Numbered from the stretch's first letter, positions 33,272-42,210 are shown. The stretch: 64,000 nt of DNA from Hyphomicrobiales bacterium (GCA_900473185.1 UCKU01000036.1:62001-126000), one strand, 5' to 3'. Notes: generated from the sequence alone by a model not told the origin. A program made the numbers and translations.

Positions 33272-33835
33272 ATGAAGGCGGCAAGCAGAGGCGAGAAACT
33301 CAGACGCAAACGAGGCAGGCCGATCAAAGACGGCGTGTCGCGCACAGACAACGGCAGGATATCCAGAGCTGCCAATGCCAATGAGGCGCCAGATAAGGTA
33401 GCGAGAGAAGCCCGCATGCGCCTTCACGGCATCAGCAAGGAAGATGCGTCTCAGCCTGAAGCAGGAACAGTCATCGGTCGCATGAAGCTATCCGGCGAGC
33501 TTTCCAGAGCCCAATATGAAGGCCTCATCCGCTACAACATGACGCGTGAGCGCTACATGATCGCAATGGGCGTTCCTGACAGCCTCCGAACTCGTGCTGG
33601 CGGCGTCATGAACGTTGCACCTGATGAAAGCGACATAGGCGCAGTCGAAGCATGGGGTAGGGTGCATAAGGCAGTTTCCGAGGCGCAGCACCAGTCGAAT
33701 GGAAACCTTGTCGCAGCTCTGAACTTCATGGTGACACGTGATGAGTACTATCCCCATATGATCGGCGATCTAAGAGTTGTGAGTAACGCGCTCGTCCGCC
33801 ACTATGGCATTGACGCAAGGGAGCAAATCACCTAA
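33272..33835 (+). CDS. Last gene of rightward early operon, unknown (possible late regulator)
   Basis: The 187 residues start with a basic stretch, KLRRKRGRPIKDGVSRTDNGR, of AT-hook flavour (KRGRP) and continue helical with MKLSGELSRAQYEGLIRYN. The position before a terminator, tRNA and the late genes is where Q-like antiterminators or late activators are found, so a DNA-binding late regulator is possible. No family recognised. Confidence 0.6.
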   Translation: MKAASRGEKLRRKRGRPIKDGVSRTDNGRISRAANANEAPDKVAREARMRLHGISKEDASQPEAGTVIGRMKLSGELSRAQYEGLIRYNMTRERYMIAMGVPDSLRTRAGGVMNVAPDESDIGAVEAWGRVHKAVSEAQHQSNGNLVAALNFMVTRDEYYPHMIGDLRVVSNALVRHYGIDAREQIT

Positions 33836-33852
33836 TTTCGGCCTTACTGGAG

Positions 33853-33886
33853 ATGACCGGAACTGCGAAAGCGGCCGGTCATTTTT
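33853..33886 (+). terminator. Terminator before the tRNA-Asn
   Basis: ATGACCGG pairs with CCGGTCAT and an inner CTGC-GAAA-GCGG caps it with a tetraloop; TTTTT follows. It ends only eleven bases before the tRNA, leaving no room for a normal promoter between them. Confidence 0.85.
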
Positions 33887-33897
33887 GATTCATGCCT

Positions 33898-33973
33898 TGG
33901 AATTTAGCTCAGTCTGTAGAGCGAGGAGCTGTTAACTCCGTTGTCGCAGGTTCGAGTCCTGCCGTTCCAGCCA
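33898..33973 (+). tRNA. Phage tRNA-Asn (anticodon GTT), divergent
   Basis: Seventy-six bases with encoded CCA and discriminator G. The loop CTGTTAA gives anticodon GTT. The T arm GCAGG-TTCGAGT-CCTGC is perfect. Oddities are T1-A72 at the top of the acceptor, a T7-C66 mismatch, an A27-G43 mismatch and a D-loop (AGTCTGTA) that lacks the G18 of the GG pair. It may be a working tRNA or part of the large RNA that follows at once. Confidence 0.88.
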
Positions 33974-34437
33974 ACACCCCGCATAGGCGGTAAACAGATC
34001 GGGGTTCTTAGCGTGTAAGTGACGCGGATGGGCTCAAGTACCGTAAATCCGGGAAGCACTAAGAATGAGGAGTCGCCCACCTCTTTCCCGATGAAATTAC
34101 AGTTTGAGCGGCCTCAAGGCATTTAGCCTAATACTACGCAAAAGAACGGGGTAGCGCAGCGCTCAATTAAGACCGGGAAGCATAGAGCCTACCTTGGGCC
34201 CACACCGGTGTAGCAACGGGTACTCTGCCTCTCGTCAGTCGGTTAATGGTGGATGTAAAGGCCTCGTGAGGTCCTCGCCCGAAAGGGTCCGACTAGGGCA
34301 TGAATCGTTCGGGAGCGCGTTGCGCGTGAGGCTTCGGCCTCCCCGGCGTCCAGAAGCACCGGGAGCGCTATACCCGGAGAGACGTGGAAGCCGTCTCACC
34401 ACAGCCCGCCCGGTTCGCCGAGGCGGGTTTTTCTTTT
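33974..34437 (+). ncRNA. Candidate large structured phage RNA next to tRNA-Asn
   Basis: No gene can be supported over about 460 bases, yet the DNA is full of local stems: ACCCCG/CGGGGT (33976-33981, 34000-34005), TCTTAG/CTAAGA (34006-34011, 34059-34064), TTGAG-CGGC-CTCAA (34104-34117), CCC-GAAA-GGG (34278-34287), GCGC-GTT-GCGC (34315-34325), GAGGC-TTCG-GCCTC (34328-34341), CCGGG/CCCGG (34359-34377) and GAGACG/CGTCTC (34379-34397). Stable GNRA and UUCG loops recur and the unit ends in a terminator. CCGGGAAGCA is repeated (34049-34058, 34173-34182). Being next to a tRNA in a prophage recalls GOLLD and ROOL RNAs, but I cannot match either consensus. Confidence 0.65.
34405..34437 (+). terminator. 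UUCG-capped terminator of the structured RNA
   Basis: CCCGCC-CGG-TTCG-CCG-A-GGCGGG with one bulged A, then TTTTTCTTTT. It is followed within a few bases by the ribosome binding site (AGGAG) of the first late gene, so late mRNA must either read through it or start after it. Confidence 0.85.
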
Positions 34438-34449
34438 CAGGAGATCGAC

Positions 34450-34773
34450 ATGACGCTTTCCGAATTCAAAGCATGGTTCGAAGGCTTCACCGAAGGAATG
34501 GCCGGCGCTCCTGATGAAGATCAGTGGAAGCGCATCAAGGCCCGCGTGGCTGAGATTGATGGGACGGTGACGACATATCCCATCTTCGTCGACCGCTATG
34601 TAGAGCCCTATCGACGGTATTGGCCAAGTGTGCCGTATTGGTCTGCGGGGGCTCCGGTCCATAGCATGGGCGCGGGGTATTCCGCCGTCAGCAGCACCGC
34701 TGGCACCTTCAACAGACAGAGCGCCATGCTCGATCTCGGCAAAGCTGAGTATTCGGCTTCCGTCGCACAATGA
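34450..34773 (+). CDS. First late gene, unknown
   Basis: The 107 residues from MTLSEFKAWFEGF begin with a helical domain that looks like small phage proteins with SEFKAWFEGFTEGM followed by APDEDQWKRIKARV. The end is Gly/Ser-rich. It precedes the terminase genes; function unknown. Upstream codons belong to the RNA terminator. Confidence 0.7.
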   Translation: MTLSEFKAWFEGFTEGMAGAPDEDQWKRIKARVAEIDGTVTTYPIFVDRYVEPYRRYWPSVPYWSAGAPVHSMGAGYSAVSSTAGTFNRQSAMLDLGKAEYSASVAQ

Positions 34774-34922
34774 CCACCCGTTCTTCCATAACCCTCCAGC
34801 GCGCTGCTTTCATCATAGCGATGATCCTCTTCGCATTTGTCGGGGCATACGTGCTGTCATCGTGCCAGTCGTATCAGCCGCCTGGCCAGTACCAACCACT
34901 AATTGAAACATGGCTATTTTAG
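34770..34922 (+). CDS. Small phage lipoprotein-like membrane protein
   Basis: Fifty residues: one membrane helix (AAFIIAMILFAFVGAYVL) ending in LSSC, a plausible lipobox, then a short Pro/Gln/Tyr tail. It overlaps the previous gene by four bases. The composition resembles small phage surface or exclusion lipoproteins; role unknown. Confidence 0.55.
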   Translation: MTTRSSITLQRAAFIIAMILFAFVGAYVLSSCQSYQPPGQYQPLIETWLF

Positions 34923-34952
34923 CCGTTAACAGCCTCTCAGACAGGCGGTTTT

Positions 34953-35396
34953 ATGATGCCAGCAGGTAGACCATCAAGCTACAGCGACGAGTTCGCCAAG
35001 CAAGCAGAGAAGCTTTCAGCGCTTGGTGCAACGGATATGGAAATGGCCGATTTCTTCGAGGTCGATGTCAGGACCATCTATCGCTGGAAGCATGATCATG
35101 AGGGATTTTGTCAGGCCCTAAACGCGGGCAAGAGCAAAGCTGACGAGCGCGTCATCAACAGCCTGTATCAGCGTGCCGTTGGGTACGAGCAAGATGCGGT
35201 GAAGATATTCATGCCGGCTGGCGCCGATAATCCGGTCTATGCTCCATACCGAGAGAAGGTAGCTCCAGATACGACGGCAGCAATCTTCTGGCTGAAAAAC
35301 CGTCAACCTGACAAATGGCGCGACAAGCAGGATGTCGAGCACTCTGGTGAAGTCGCCCTAACGCCAACGATCAATTTCAATGGCCACAAGGGCTGA
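34953..35396 (+). CDS. Terminase small subunit
   Basis: The 147 residues have an N-terminal HTH (KLSALGATDMEMADFFEVDV then RTIYRWKHDH) that would recognise the packaging site, and the block AIFWLKNRQPDKWRDKQDVEH that is typical of small terminases. It overlaps the large subunit gene by 17 bases. Confidence 0.9.
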   Translation: MMPAGRPSSYSDEFAKQAEKLSALGATDMEMADFFEVDVRTIYRWKHDHEGFCQALNAGKSKADERVINSLYQRAVGYEQDAVKIFMPAGADNPVYAPYREKVAPDTTAAIFWLKNRQPDKWRDKQDVEHSGEVALTPTINFNGHKG

Positions 35397-36882
35397 CGCC
35401 ACGCTCGACATACACCTGCACGCAAAACAGCAGGTAGCGTTTGATAGCGAGGCGACTGAAATCCTATACGGCGGAGCGGCCGGCGGCGGTAAGAGCCATC
35501 TTATGCGCATGGCGGCCATCACGTGGTGCGCTGCTATCCCGGGCCTGCAGGTTTATCTGTTCCGCCGAATTCGAGACGATCTTGTCAAGAACCACATGGA
35601 AGGCCCGAGCGGCTTCCGCGAGTTTCTCGCTGGCTGGGTCGAGTGCAAATTCTGCACCATTGTCGAGGACGAGATCCGCTTCTGGAACGGCAGCAAGATC
35701 TACCTCTGCCACTGCAAGGATGAGAAGGACCGCTTCAAATACCAGGGCGCTGAAATCCACGTCCTGCTAATCGACGAGCTGACGCACTTCACTGACAAGA
35801 TTTACCGCTTCCTGCGCAATCGTGTTCGTATGGTTGGCATCACATTGCCTCGCGAATATGAAGGCCGTTTCCCGCGCATCATCTGCGGCGCAAACCCCGG
35901 CGGTGTTGGCCATCAGTTTGTGAAGATGACCTTTATCGATGGTGTTGAGCCGCTAAAGGTCATCAGAGCTGCCAACTCAGAAGGTGGCATGCTCCGGCAA
36001 TACATACCGGCAAAGCTCGAAGACAACCCGAGCATGTCGGAGAATGACCCCGGCTATGAGTTCCGCCTGGCGGGCCTTGGAAGCGATAGCTTGGTTCGGG
36101 CGATGCGTCACGGCGATTGGAATATCGTTGAAGGAGCGTTCTTCGATCTGTTCGACCCGCAACGCCATGTAGTCAGGCCATTCGAGATTCCCGATCACTG
36201 GCTCTTATTCAGGGCGGGGGACTGGGGTTCAGCCAAGCCCTTCGCCTTTGGATGGTATGCGGTCGCCTCGGATGATTTCATGTCTCCACATGGCACCTTC
36301 ATCCCTCGGGGTGCTCTAGTCAAATACCGTGAGTGGTACGGCTGCAAGAAAGACGCCCAAGGCAAGTTCGTTCCTGATGTTGGCTTGAAGCTCGACGCTA
36401 CTGAGGTCGGCAAAGGTATCAAGGCGCGTGATCTAGGCGAGAACATTTCATACGGCGTTCTCGACCCAGCTGCATTCGCCGCTGATGGTGGCCCGTCGAT
36501 AGCCGAGCGCATCGCAGGCGCCAGTGGCATCCTGTTTCGGCCTGCCGACAACAAGCGCGTCACTGCCAGAGGCGCCATGGGTGGATGGGACCAACTCAGA
36601 GGCAGACTGAGGGGGAATGAAGACGGGCACGCAATGCTGTTCTTCTTCTCCAACTGCATTCACTCGATCCGCACCATTCCGGCGCTTCAGCACGATGATG
36701 ACAAGCCGGAAGACTTGGACACGACGGCTGAAGACCACGCAGCAGATGAGACGCGCTACGCCTGCATGTCTAGGCCTTGGGTTGCGAAGATGCCGGCCAA
36801 TGATGATGCGCCAACCCCGCCACCCGGCAAGTTCCGCGCTCCTCCTGTTGTTGAGCCCAGCGGCCGACGCATCCGCCTATAA
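35380..36882 (+). CDS. terL: Terminase large subunit (packaging ATPase/nuclease)
   Basis: The packaging motor has 500 residues. The ATPase has Walker A GGAAGGGKS at 31-39 and Walker B VLLIDELTHF near 127-136, with the coupling stretch ANPGG near 175. The nuclease domain follows, with a first acidic residue in RAGDWGSAKPFAFGW near 280 and a later Asp in SYGVLDPAAFA near 365. The length and motif order are those of P22-like or T4-like terminases with headful packaging; the cutting mode is inference. Confidence 0.93.
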   Translation: MATRADATLDIHLHAKQQVAFDSEATEILYGGAAGGGKSHLMRMAAITWCAAIPGLQVYLFRRIRDDLVKNHMEGPSGFREFLAGWVECKFCTIVEDEIRFWNGSKIYLCHCKDEKDRFKYQGAEIHVLLIDELTHFTDKIYRFLRNRVRMVGITLPREYEGRFPRIICGANPGGVGHQFVKMTFIDGVEPLKVIRAANSEGGMLRQYIPAKLEDNPSMSENDPGYEFRLAGLGSDSLVRAMRHGDWNIVEGAFFDLFDPQRHVVRPFEIPDHWLLFRAGDWGSAKPFAFGWYAVASDDFMSPHGTFIPRGALVKYREWYGCKKDAQGKFVPDVGLKLDATEVGKGIKARDLGENISYGVLDPAAFAADGGPSIAERIAGASGILFRPADNKRVTARGAMGGWDQLRGRLRGNEDGHAMLFFFSNCIHSIRTIPALQHDDDKPEDLDTTAEDHAADETRYACMSRPWVAKMPANDDAPTPPPGKFRAPPVVEPSGRRIRL

Positions 36883-36891
36883 GGATACCTG

Positions 36892-39240
36892 ATGGCTGAC
36901 AACGAAGCTTACGAGCAAGCGGATTTCGATCCGTCCATCGACAAGGAAAGCTCGAAGGCGTGGCTCAACCTTATCGAAGACGCCGAAAAGGCGCTCAAAG
37001 ACTGGCAGGACAAGAGCGACAACATCGACAAACGTTATGCTGATCTGTCGCGTCTGGCCAATATCTCGCGTGACCGTGAGTTTCAGCTCTTCTGGGCCAA
37101 TATCCAGGTTCTAGGCCCGTCTGTCTATGCCCGGCCGCCGGCGCCTGTCGTTGTGCCACGCTTCCGTGACCGCAAGCCAGTAACGCGCACGGCTTCGGAG
37201 CTTCTGGAGCGCGCCACGGCTGTCTCGTTCGAAAAAAACGATATCGACGGCACGATGAAGCTCATTCGTGACGATCTGGTGCGCCTTGGCCGCGGCTGCG
37301 CATGGATTCGCTACGAGGACAAGGAGAAGAAGGGCAAGAAGGCCGAACAGGTTTGCATCGAGCATGTCGATCGCCGGGATTGGCTTTGCTCTCCGGCCCG
37401 CAAGTGGCAGGAGGTTGACTGGGTCGCCCGTCGCGCATGGATGTCTGCAGACGAGATGGAAAAGCGCTTCCAGCCCACGAGCGGTGATGCGTGGAAGGAT
37501 GCCGCATTCGAGGTTCTCGACCGTGACAGGCAGGACCGCGGCAACCGTGATCCTATCAAGAAAGCCGGTGTCTGGGAAATCTGGTCCAAGAGCGAGGACC
37601 GCGTTGTATGGGTAACGGAAGGCGTGGATGAGCCGCTTGACAGCGATAAGCCTCATCTGGATCTCGAAGGCTTCTTCCCTTGCCCGCGGCCGGTCTATTC
37701 GACTGTGCAGCCAGGCTCTCTGGTCCCGGTTCCCGATTACGTCTACTACAAGGATCAGATCGAGGAAATCAACGAACTAACGGCCCGCATTGCCGATCTT
37801 AGCGACGCTGTCCGCCTCAAGGGCTTCTATCAGTCGGGTGGCGAGATTGGTTCTGCAGTCGAAGCGGCCATGAAGGTTTCCGACAATAAGGCTATCCTCG
37901 TGCCTGTGTCCAACTGGGCTGCATTTGGCACCAATGGCGGTGATCCGATCATCTGGCTTCCGCTGGAGATGATTGCCAATACAATCGCAGGGCTTGTTGA
38001 TCTCCGCCGGCAGTTGATCGACGACGTTTACCAGATCACCGGCCTTTCCGACATCATGCGCGGGGAATCGGATGCCAATGAAACGCTCGGCGCACAGGAG
38101 CTGAAGAGCCAGTATGGTTCAGTTCGCATTCGAGACAAGCAGCAGGATCTCGTGCGCATTGCCCGCGACATCACGCGTATCGACGCTGAGATCATGTCGG
38201 AGAACTTCGACAAGCAGACGCTTCTGGACATGTCGCAGATGGACCTGCCGACCGATGCGGAGATCAAGAAGCAGATAAAAGACCTTGAAGACCAGGGCAA
38301 GAAGATCATTGCCGAGACCGAGAAGAAGGTAAAGCAGGCCGCCAGCAACCCACAGGTGGCAGCTCAGGCCCAGCAGAATCCGGAAGCAGCCCAGCAGGCC
38401 GCGCAGCAATTGCAGCAGCAGGCGCAGGAACAGATCCAGGGTATTCAGCAGCAGATACAGAAGATCGGCGAGACTGTGACCATTGATCAGGTCATGGAAT
38501 TGCTGAGAGAGCAGAAAATCCGACCGTTCGCCCTCGATATTGAGACGGATAGCACGATTGCACCGGACGAAAATGCGCAGAAGCAGCGCGCAACCGAGTT
38601 TGTGACGGCAGTGGGTGGGTTCCTCAATCAGGCGATCACGGCAGTCCAGGCTGTGCCACAGGTAGCCCCGCTCATGGCCGATACGCTGAAGTATGTGGCA
38701 AGCCAGTTCCGCGCCGGCCGTGAGCTTGATGCGTCGATCGATGAGTTTGCTGACAATATGAAGCAGATGGCCGGCCAGCCAAAGCCAAATCCGGAAGCAG
38801 ACGCAGCCGCCCAGCAGGTGCAGGCAGACCAGCAGCGCCTTCAGATGGAACAGCAGAAGCATCAGGAAGAGGCGCAGGCCCGCGCGACGGACGCGCTGCT
38901 CAAGCAGCAGACATTTGAGCGGGATAGCCAGATCAAGGCTGCCCTCGCCGATCACGAGGCTCAGTTGAAGCAGCGTGAATCCGATGAACGTCTTCGCAAT
39001 ATCAATGTCGAGGGCGTGCAGAAGGCCCAGAAGCATCAGCAGGACATGGAACTTGGTGTTCTAGACATCGAGAAGAAGAAGCTGGAGATCGCCAAGCTTG
39101 GCGGCCAGATCCAACTCGACGCCCAGAAGGCCGATATCACGGCAGAGAGTGCCAATCGCGAAGCCGACCATTCCGAGCAATCGTTTGAGCAGCAGACGCG
39201 CCTAAACGAGCAGAAGGCACAGCAAGGAGCGGCTGAATGA
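36892..39240 (+). CDS. Portal protein (P22-like)
   Basis: At 782 residues it is in the size range of the P22 portal (725). The core holds the portal wing and stem, with PCPRPVYSTVQPGSLVPVPDY near 263 and the YQITGLSDIMRGE stretch near 380. The last 300 residues are very rich in Gln, Ala and Lys, forming a long coiled coil (QQAAQQLQQQAQEQ), like the barrel that P22 portals extend into the head. It forms the dodecameric DNA gate at one vertex. Confidence 0.9.
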   Translation: MADNEAYEQADFDPSIDKESSKAWLNLIEDAEKALKDWQDKSDNIDKRYADLSRLANISRDREFQLFWANIQVLGPSVYARPPAPVVVPRFRDRKPVTRTASELLERATAVSFEKNDIDGTMKLIRDDLVRLGRGCAWIRYEDKEKKGKKAEQVCIEHVDRRDWLCSPARKWQEVDWVARRAWMSADEMEKRFQPTSGDAWKDAAFEVLDRDRQDRGNRDPIKKAGVWEIWSKSEDRVVWVTEGVDEPLDSDKPHLDLEGFFPCPRPVYSTVQPGSLVPVPDYVYYKDQIEEINELTARIADLSDAVRLKGFYQSGGEIGSAVEAAMKVSDNKAILVPVSNWAAFGTNGGDPIIWLPLEMIANTIAGLVDLRRQLIDDVYQITGLSDIMRGESDANETLGAQELKSQYGSVRIRDKQQDLVRIARDITRIDAEIMSENFDKQTLLDMSQMDLPTDAEIKKQIKDLEDQGKKIIAETEKKVKQAASNPQVAAQAQQNPEAAQQAAQQLQQQAQEQIQGIQQQIQKIGETVTIDQVMELLREQKIRPFALDIETDSTIAPDENAQKQRATEFVTAVGGFLNQAITAVQAVPQVAPLMADTLKYVASQFRAGRELDASIDEFADNMKQMAGQPKPNPEADAAAQQVQADQQRLQMEQQKHQEEAQARATDALLKQQTFERDSQIKAALADHEAQLKQRESDERLRNINVEGVQKAQKHQQDMELGVLDIEKKKLEIAKLGGQIQLDAQKADITAESANREADHSEQSFEQQTRLNEQKAQQGAAE

Positions 39241-39584
39241 GGCAGCGTTATTGCCGTATGTGTGGCAACTGGCACGAACTCGAAGCGTGGCCCATAGAAT
39301 GCTTCAAGGTCACGAAGGCGGCCTCTGATACGCTGCCAGTCCCATATTTCATCAGCGACACGATGGAGCCGACGCTACACCCGCTAGACCAGCGCCATTA
39401 CACCAGCAAGAGCACATTCGAGCGCATCACGCGTGAGGGCGGCTATGAGACAGTCGGTAATGATCCGGCTCGCCTGCGCCCGCCTCCGAAGCCCAAGGCC
39501 GACAAGAAGGCCATCAAAGACTCCGTGCAAAAAGCCATGGCCCGTTTCCGCCGCGGCGAGCGAGTGAGCGGAATAAATAGCTAG
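39237..39584 (+). CDS. Zn-ribbon-like phage protein, unknown
   Basis: One hundred and fifteen residues. It starts MRQRYCRMCGNWHELEAW with CxxC and a possible second pair in ECFKV. SDTMEPTLHPLDQRHYTSKS is a block I have seen in small proteins next to P22-type portals. It overlaps the portal gene by four bases. Function unknown. Confidence 0.7.
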   Translation: MRQRYCRMCGNWHELEAWPIECFKVTKAASDTLPVPYFISDTMEPTLHPLDQRHYTSKSTFERITREGGYETVGNDPARLRPPPKPKADKKAIKDSVQKAMARFRRGERVSGINS

Positions 39585-39585
39585 G

Positions 39586-39861
39586 TTATTTATCGCTGAA
39601 CAGAAGACGTTCTATTTCGCTAGTCGTAAGCGCACCCCAAGACGTCAGAAAAATATCATCAGGTCCTACAGCGTAGGACGCCTCTCTGACCATATCGTTC
39701 AATATTGAGTTTGTTTGGTCCTGCCAAAGCGGTTTTGAGCGGGCTATCTCTTGATGCAAGGCGTTAATTGCCGTGGCCACTTCTTCAGGCGACCTTCCAT
39801 CAGTTTCTTCGGGTGGGATTGTCAACTGGACGCTCACTTTAACCCAAGGGTATTCAGACAT
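39586..39861 (-). CDS. Opposite-strand single gene (moron candidate)
   Basis: Ninety-one residues read against the late operon between portal and scaffold. GGAG lies nine bases before the ATG. The protein is soluble and acidic (MSEYPWVKVSVQLTIPPEE...). No family recognised. Independent expression from the prophage is probable from its strand and own ribosome binding site. Confidence 0.68.
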   Translation of the reverse strand: MSEYPWVKVSVQLTIPPEETDGRSPEEVATAINALHQEIARSKPLWQDQTNSILNDMVREASYAVGPDDIFLTSWGALTTSEIERLLFSDK

Positions 39862-39919
39862 TTCCCGCTCCTTTTTGGACGCTTGATTCTACCACCCCTT
39901 CTCAGACAAGGAAACTTCA

Positions 39920-41092
39920 ATGTCAGATGAAGCCAATGTGCCTTCGGGCGCAGTGATTGACGCCCCGACTCCGCACACTCCCGAGCTTGGCACACAGATC
40001 CAGCCGCAGGAGAAGGCACCAGAGCCGAAAGCAGAGGCCAAGACCGACAAGCCAGCAAAGGCTGAGGTCGAGAAATCGTCTGGCGAGGCTGTCAAGCGCG
40101 CCATGGAAGCGCTGAAGGCGAAAGAGGCAGAGAAAGCCAAGGCTGAAGTCAAGACAGAAGCAAAGGCGCCGGAAAAGACGGAAGCCAAGCCCGAGCCGAA
40201 GCCGGCCGAGCGTACCCGCGCCGAAGACGGCAAGTTCGCCCCCAAGGAATCAGCGGACCCCAAATCCGTTGAACAACGAGCCGTGCAGGAGAAGACGGAA
40301 GGCAACCAAACGTCTGAGGGGCGGAAGCCTCACCACGACGCTCCTGCACGGTTCAATGAATTCGGCAAGCGTGATTGGGCCAATACGCCCGATACCGTCA
40401 AGGAAGAGACATACCGCGCCTTCAAGGAATTGGAAGAGGGCCACAAGAAGTACAAGGATAGCGCTGACCGCTACGAAAAGGTCCGTGAGTACGACGACCT
40501 GGCTCGTAAGAACGGGCGCGATGGCGTCCACGAGAGCCTGAAACAGATTGTCGAGATCGAGAACGCCTTCCAGCGCGACCCGATCGACGGGCTGAAGCGG
40601 GTCACGGATCATTTCGGCATCAATCTGCAGGCGGTCGCCGCTCATATTGTCGGCCAGAACCCCAATCAGCAGGTTGCAGAAGCACATTCACGCATTCAGG
40701 AGCTTGAGGCCAAAATCCAGCATATGGAGTTTGAGCGCAAGGCTCCGGATATCGTCGCGGAATTCGCGGCGCAAGAAGGCCATGAACGGTTTGAGGAGCT
40801 GTCTCCGATCATCGGAACACTCCTTAAGACCGGAACTGCCAAGGATCTCGATGCAGCTTACGAGCTAGCCGATGTCCTGAAGCCCGCTGCCTCAAACGCA
40901 GCGCAGACCAGCCAGCCGCTCATACCGGCAGAAAGTGCATCGGCTCAAACCCAGGCACCGGCTTTAAACCCCGCAGGTTCGAAATCAGTGTCAGGTGCTC
41001 CCAGTGGCGGCGTCAGCCCAGCCTCAAGGCAACCTGTCTCAAAATCCAACTCAGAAGCCGTGAAACGCGCATTGGCGAAGCTCGGCGCTTAA
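39920..41092 (+). CDS. Scaffold-like head protein
   Basis: The 390 residues begin with a long disordered Lys/Glu/Ala/Pro-rich part (to about 150) and continue with a helical core (KEETYRAFKELEEGHKKY and IQELEAKIQHMEFERK). The Ser/Gln-rich end finishes with a basic helix, NSEAVKRALAKLGA. Position directly before the coat gene and the composition identify it as the internal scaffold around which the head assembles and which then leaves. Confidence 0.78.
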   Translation: MSDEANVPSGAVIDAPTPHTPELGTQIQPQEKAPEPKAEAKTDKPAKAEVEKSSGEAVKRAMEALKAKEAEKAKAEVKTEAKAPEKTEAKPEPKPAERTRAEDGKFAPKESADPKSVEQRAVQEKTEGNQTSEGRKPHHDAPARFNEFGKRDWANTPDTVKEETYRAFKELEEGHKKYKDSADRYEKVREYDDLARKNGRDGVHESLKQIVEIENAFQRDPIDGLKRVTDHFGINLQAVAAHIVGQNPNQQVAEAHSRIQELEAKIQHMEFERKAPDIVAEFAAQEGHERFEELSPIIGTLLKTGTAKDLDAAYELADVLKPAASNAAQTSQPLIPAESASAQTQAPALNPAGSKSVSGAPSGGVSPASRQPVSKSNSEAVKRALAKLGA

Positions 41093-41105
41093 AGGAAACA
41101 GGTAA

Positions 41106-42137
41106 ATGGCAATCAACCCGGTAGTAAACTACCAGCAGGTTCTGTCCATGGCGCTTGAGGACCGTTCGAACGGTTATCAGGACCTTGTATCGAACGTCAT
41201 CCCCCTGCTGGGCCTCATGAAAAGCAAGGGCCTGATCAAGGACTATTCCGGCCCTCGCATCCGCGAAACCCTGCAGATCGGCAAGCCGACCGGTCAGTGG
41301 TATTCCGGCTATGACTTCCTCGACAACCCGCCGGTCGAACTCATCAACGACGCCTACTGGACGCCGAAGATGCTCGCTGTTCCGATTTCCCTCACCAACG
41401 AGGAAATCCTGAACAACGCCGGTGAGGCCCAGATCGAGGATGTCGTCACGACATACATGGACATCGCCGAAACGACGCTCATGGAGACGATCGAAACGGC
41501 GCTGTATTCTGACGGCACGGCCAACAATGGCAAGCAGCTCACCGGCCTTGCTGCCGCTGTCCCGATCGTCACCAACACCGGCGTCTATGGCGGTATCGAC
41601 CGTGCGACCTATGCGCTCTGGCGTACGTCGTCCTTCGATGCCAACTCAGCGTTCCCGACCATCGGCACCCAGGTCAACTCGACCACCATCCGCCCGATCC
41701 TCACGCAGATCTTCATGCAGCGTTCGCGCGGCAAGCAGTCTGCCGACATCCTCCTGATGTCGAACGAGCATTATTCGGCCTACGACGGTGCTCTCGTCGC
41801 GGTCCAGCGTATCACGGAACGTGGCGGTGCTCCCGGTATGAATTCCCTCGGCTTCAATAACCTCGCCTATATCGGCGCCGGCCGCGAAGTCTCGGTGGTC
41901 ATGGGTGGCGGTATCGGTTCGGCTATCCCGGCCAATACGACCTTCGGCCTGAATTCTGATTCGCTCCGTCTTCGCGTCAACCCGCTGCGTCGCATGGGCT
42001 CGAAGCTGTTCTCGGGTGACGGGCAGATGCCGATCAATCAGGACGCAATCGCGCAGTTCATGGGCTTCATGGGCGAGCTCACGATGGTGAACCCATTATT
42101 TAATTGGAGACTTTACGACTCCAACCCCGCAGCTTGA
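41106..42137 (+). CDS. Major capsid protein
   Basis: The 343-residue protein lies directly after the scaffold. It has an amphipathic start, SVQ-like IRETLQIGKPTGQWYSGYDF near 55-75, the NEEILNNAGEAQIEDVVTTY helix and DILLMSNEHYSAYDGALV near 213. These blocks match coat proteins of HK97 fold in P22-like rhizobial prophages. Codon use and Gly/Asn/Thr content suit a highly expressed protein. Confidence 0.86.
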   Translation: MAINPVVNYQQVLSMALEDRSNGYQDLVSNVIPLLGLMKSKGLIKDYSGPRIRETLQIGKPTGQWYSGYDFLDNPPVELINDAYWTPKMLAVPISLTNEEILNNAGEAQIEDVVTTYMDIAETTLMETIETALYSDGTANNGKQLTGLAAAVPIVTNTGVYGGIDRATYALWRTSSFDANSAFPTIGTQVNSTTIRPILTQIFMQRSRGKQSADILLMSNEHYSAYDGALVAVQRITERGGAPGMNSLGFNNLAYIGAGREVSVVMGGGIGSAIPANTTFGLNSDSLRLRVNPLRRMGSKLFSGDGQMPINQDAIAQFMGFMGELTMVNPLFNWRLYDSNPAA

Positions 42138-42182
42138 TCTCCCTTGAACATTGAAAGTTAGGCCCAGTTCTGATAGGATTTC

Positions 42183-42206
42183 CCCAATCTCAAAAAAAGG
42201 ATTGGG
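42183..42206 (+). promoter_or_regulatory. Hairpin over the ribosome binding site of the homing endonuclease gene
   Basis: CCCAATC (42183-42189) pairs with GATTGGG (42200-42206), and the loop carries AAAAAAAGG, the ribosome binding site. A wider repeat, TTAGGCCCA (42158-42166) and TGGGCCTAA (42203-42211), could form the alternative stem reaching into the ATG. Either fold would hide the start of translation. Confidence 0.6.
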
Positions 42207-42210
42207 CCTA

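Noticed and set aside
34141..34260. A second tRNA in the structured region
   Set aside because: Fragments resemble tRNA arms (for example TCAGTCGGTTAATGG), but no full cloverleaf with T arm and acceptor can be formed.
34194..34514. A 106-residue frame across the structured RNA region
   Set aside because: Arg/Pro/Gly-rich shadow that runs through the RNA hairpins and terminator into the next gene in another frame, with no ribosome binding site.
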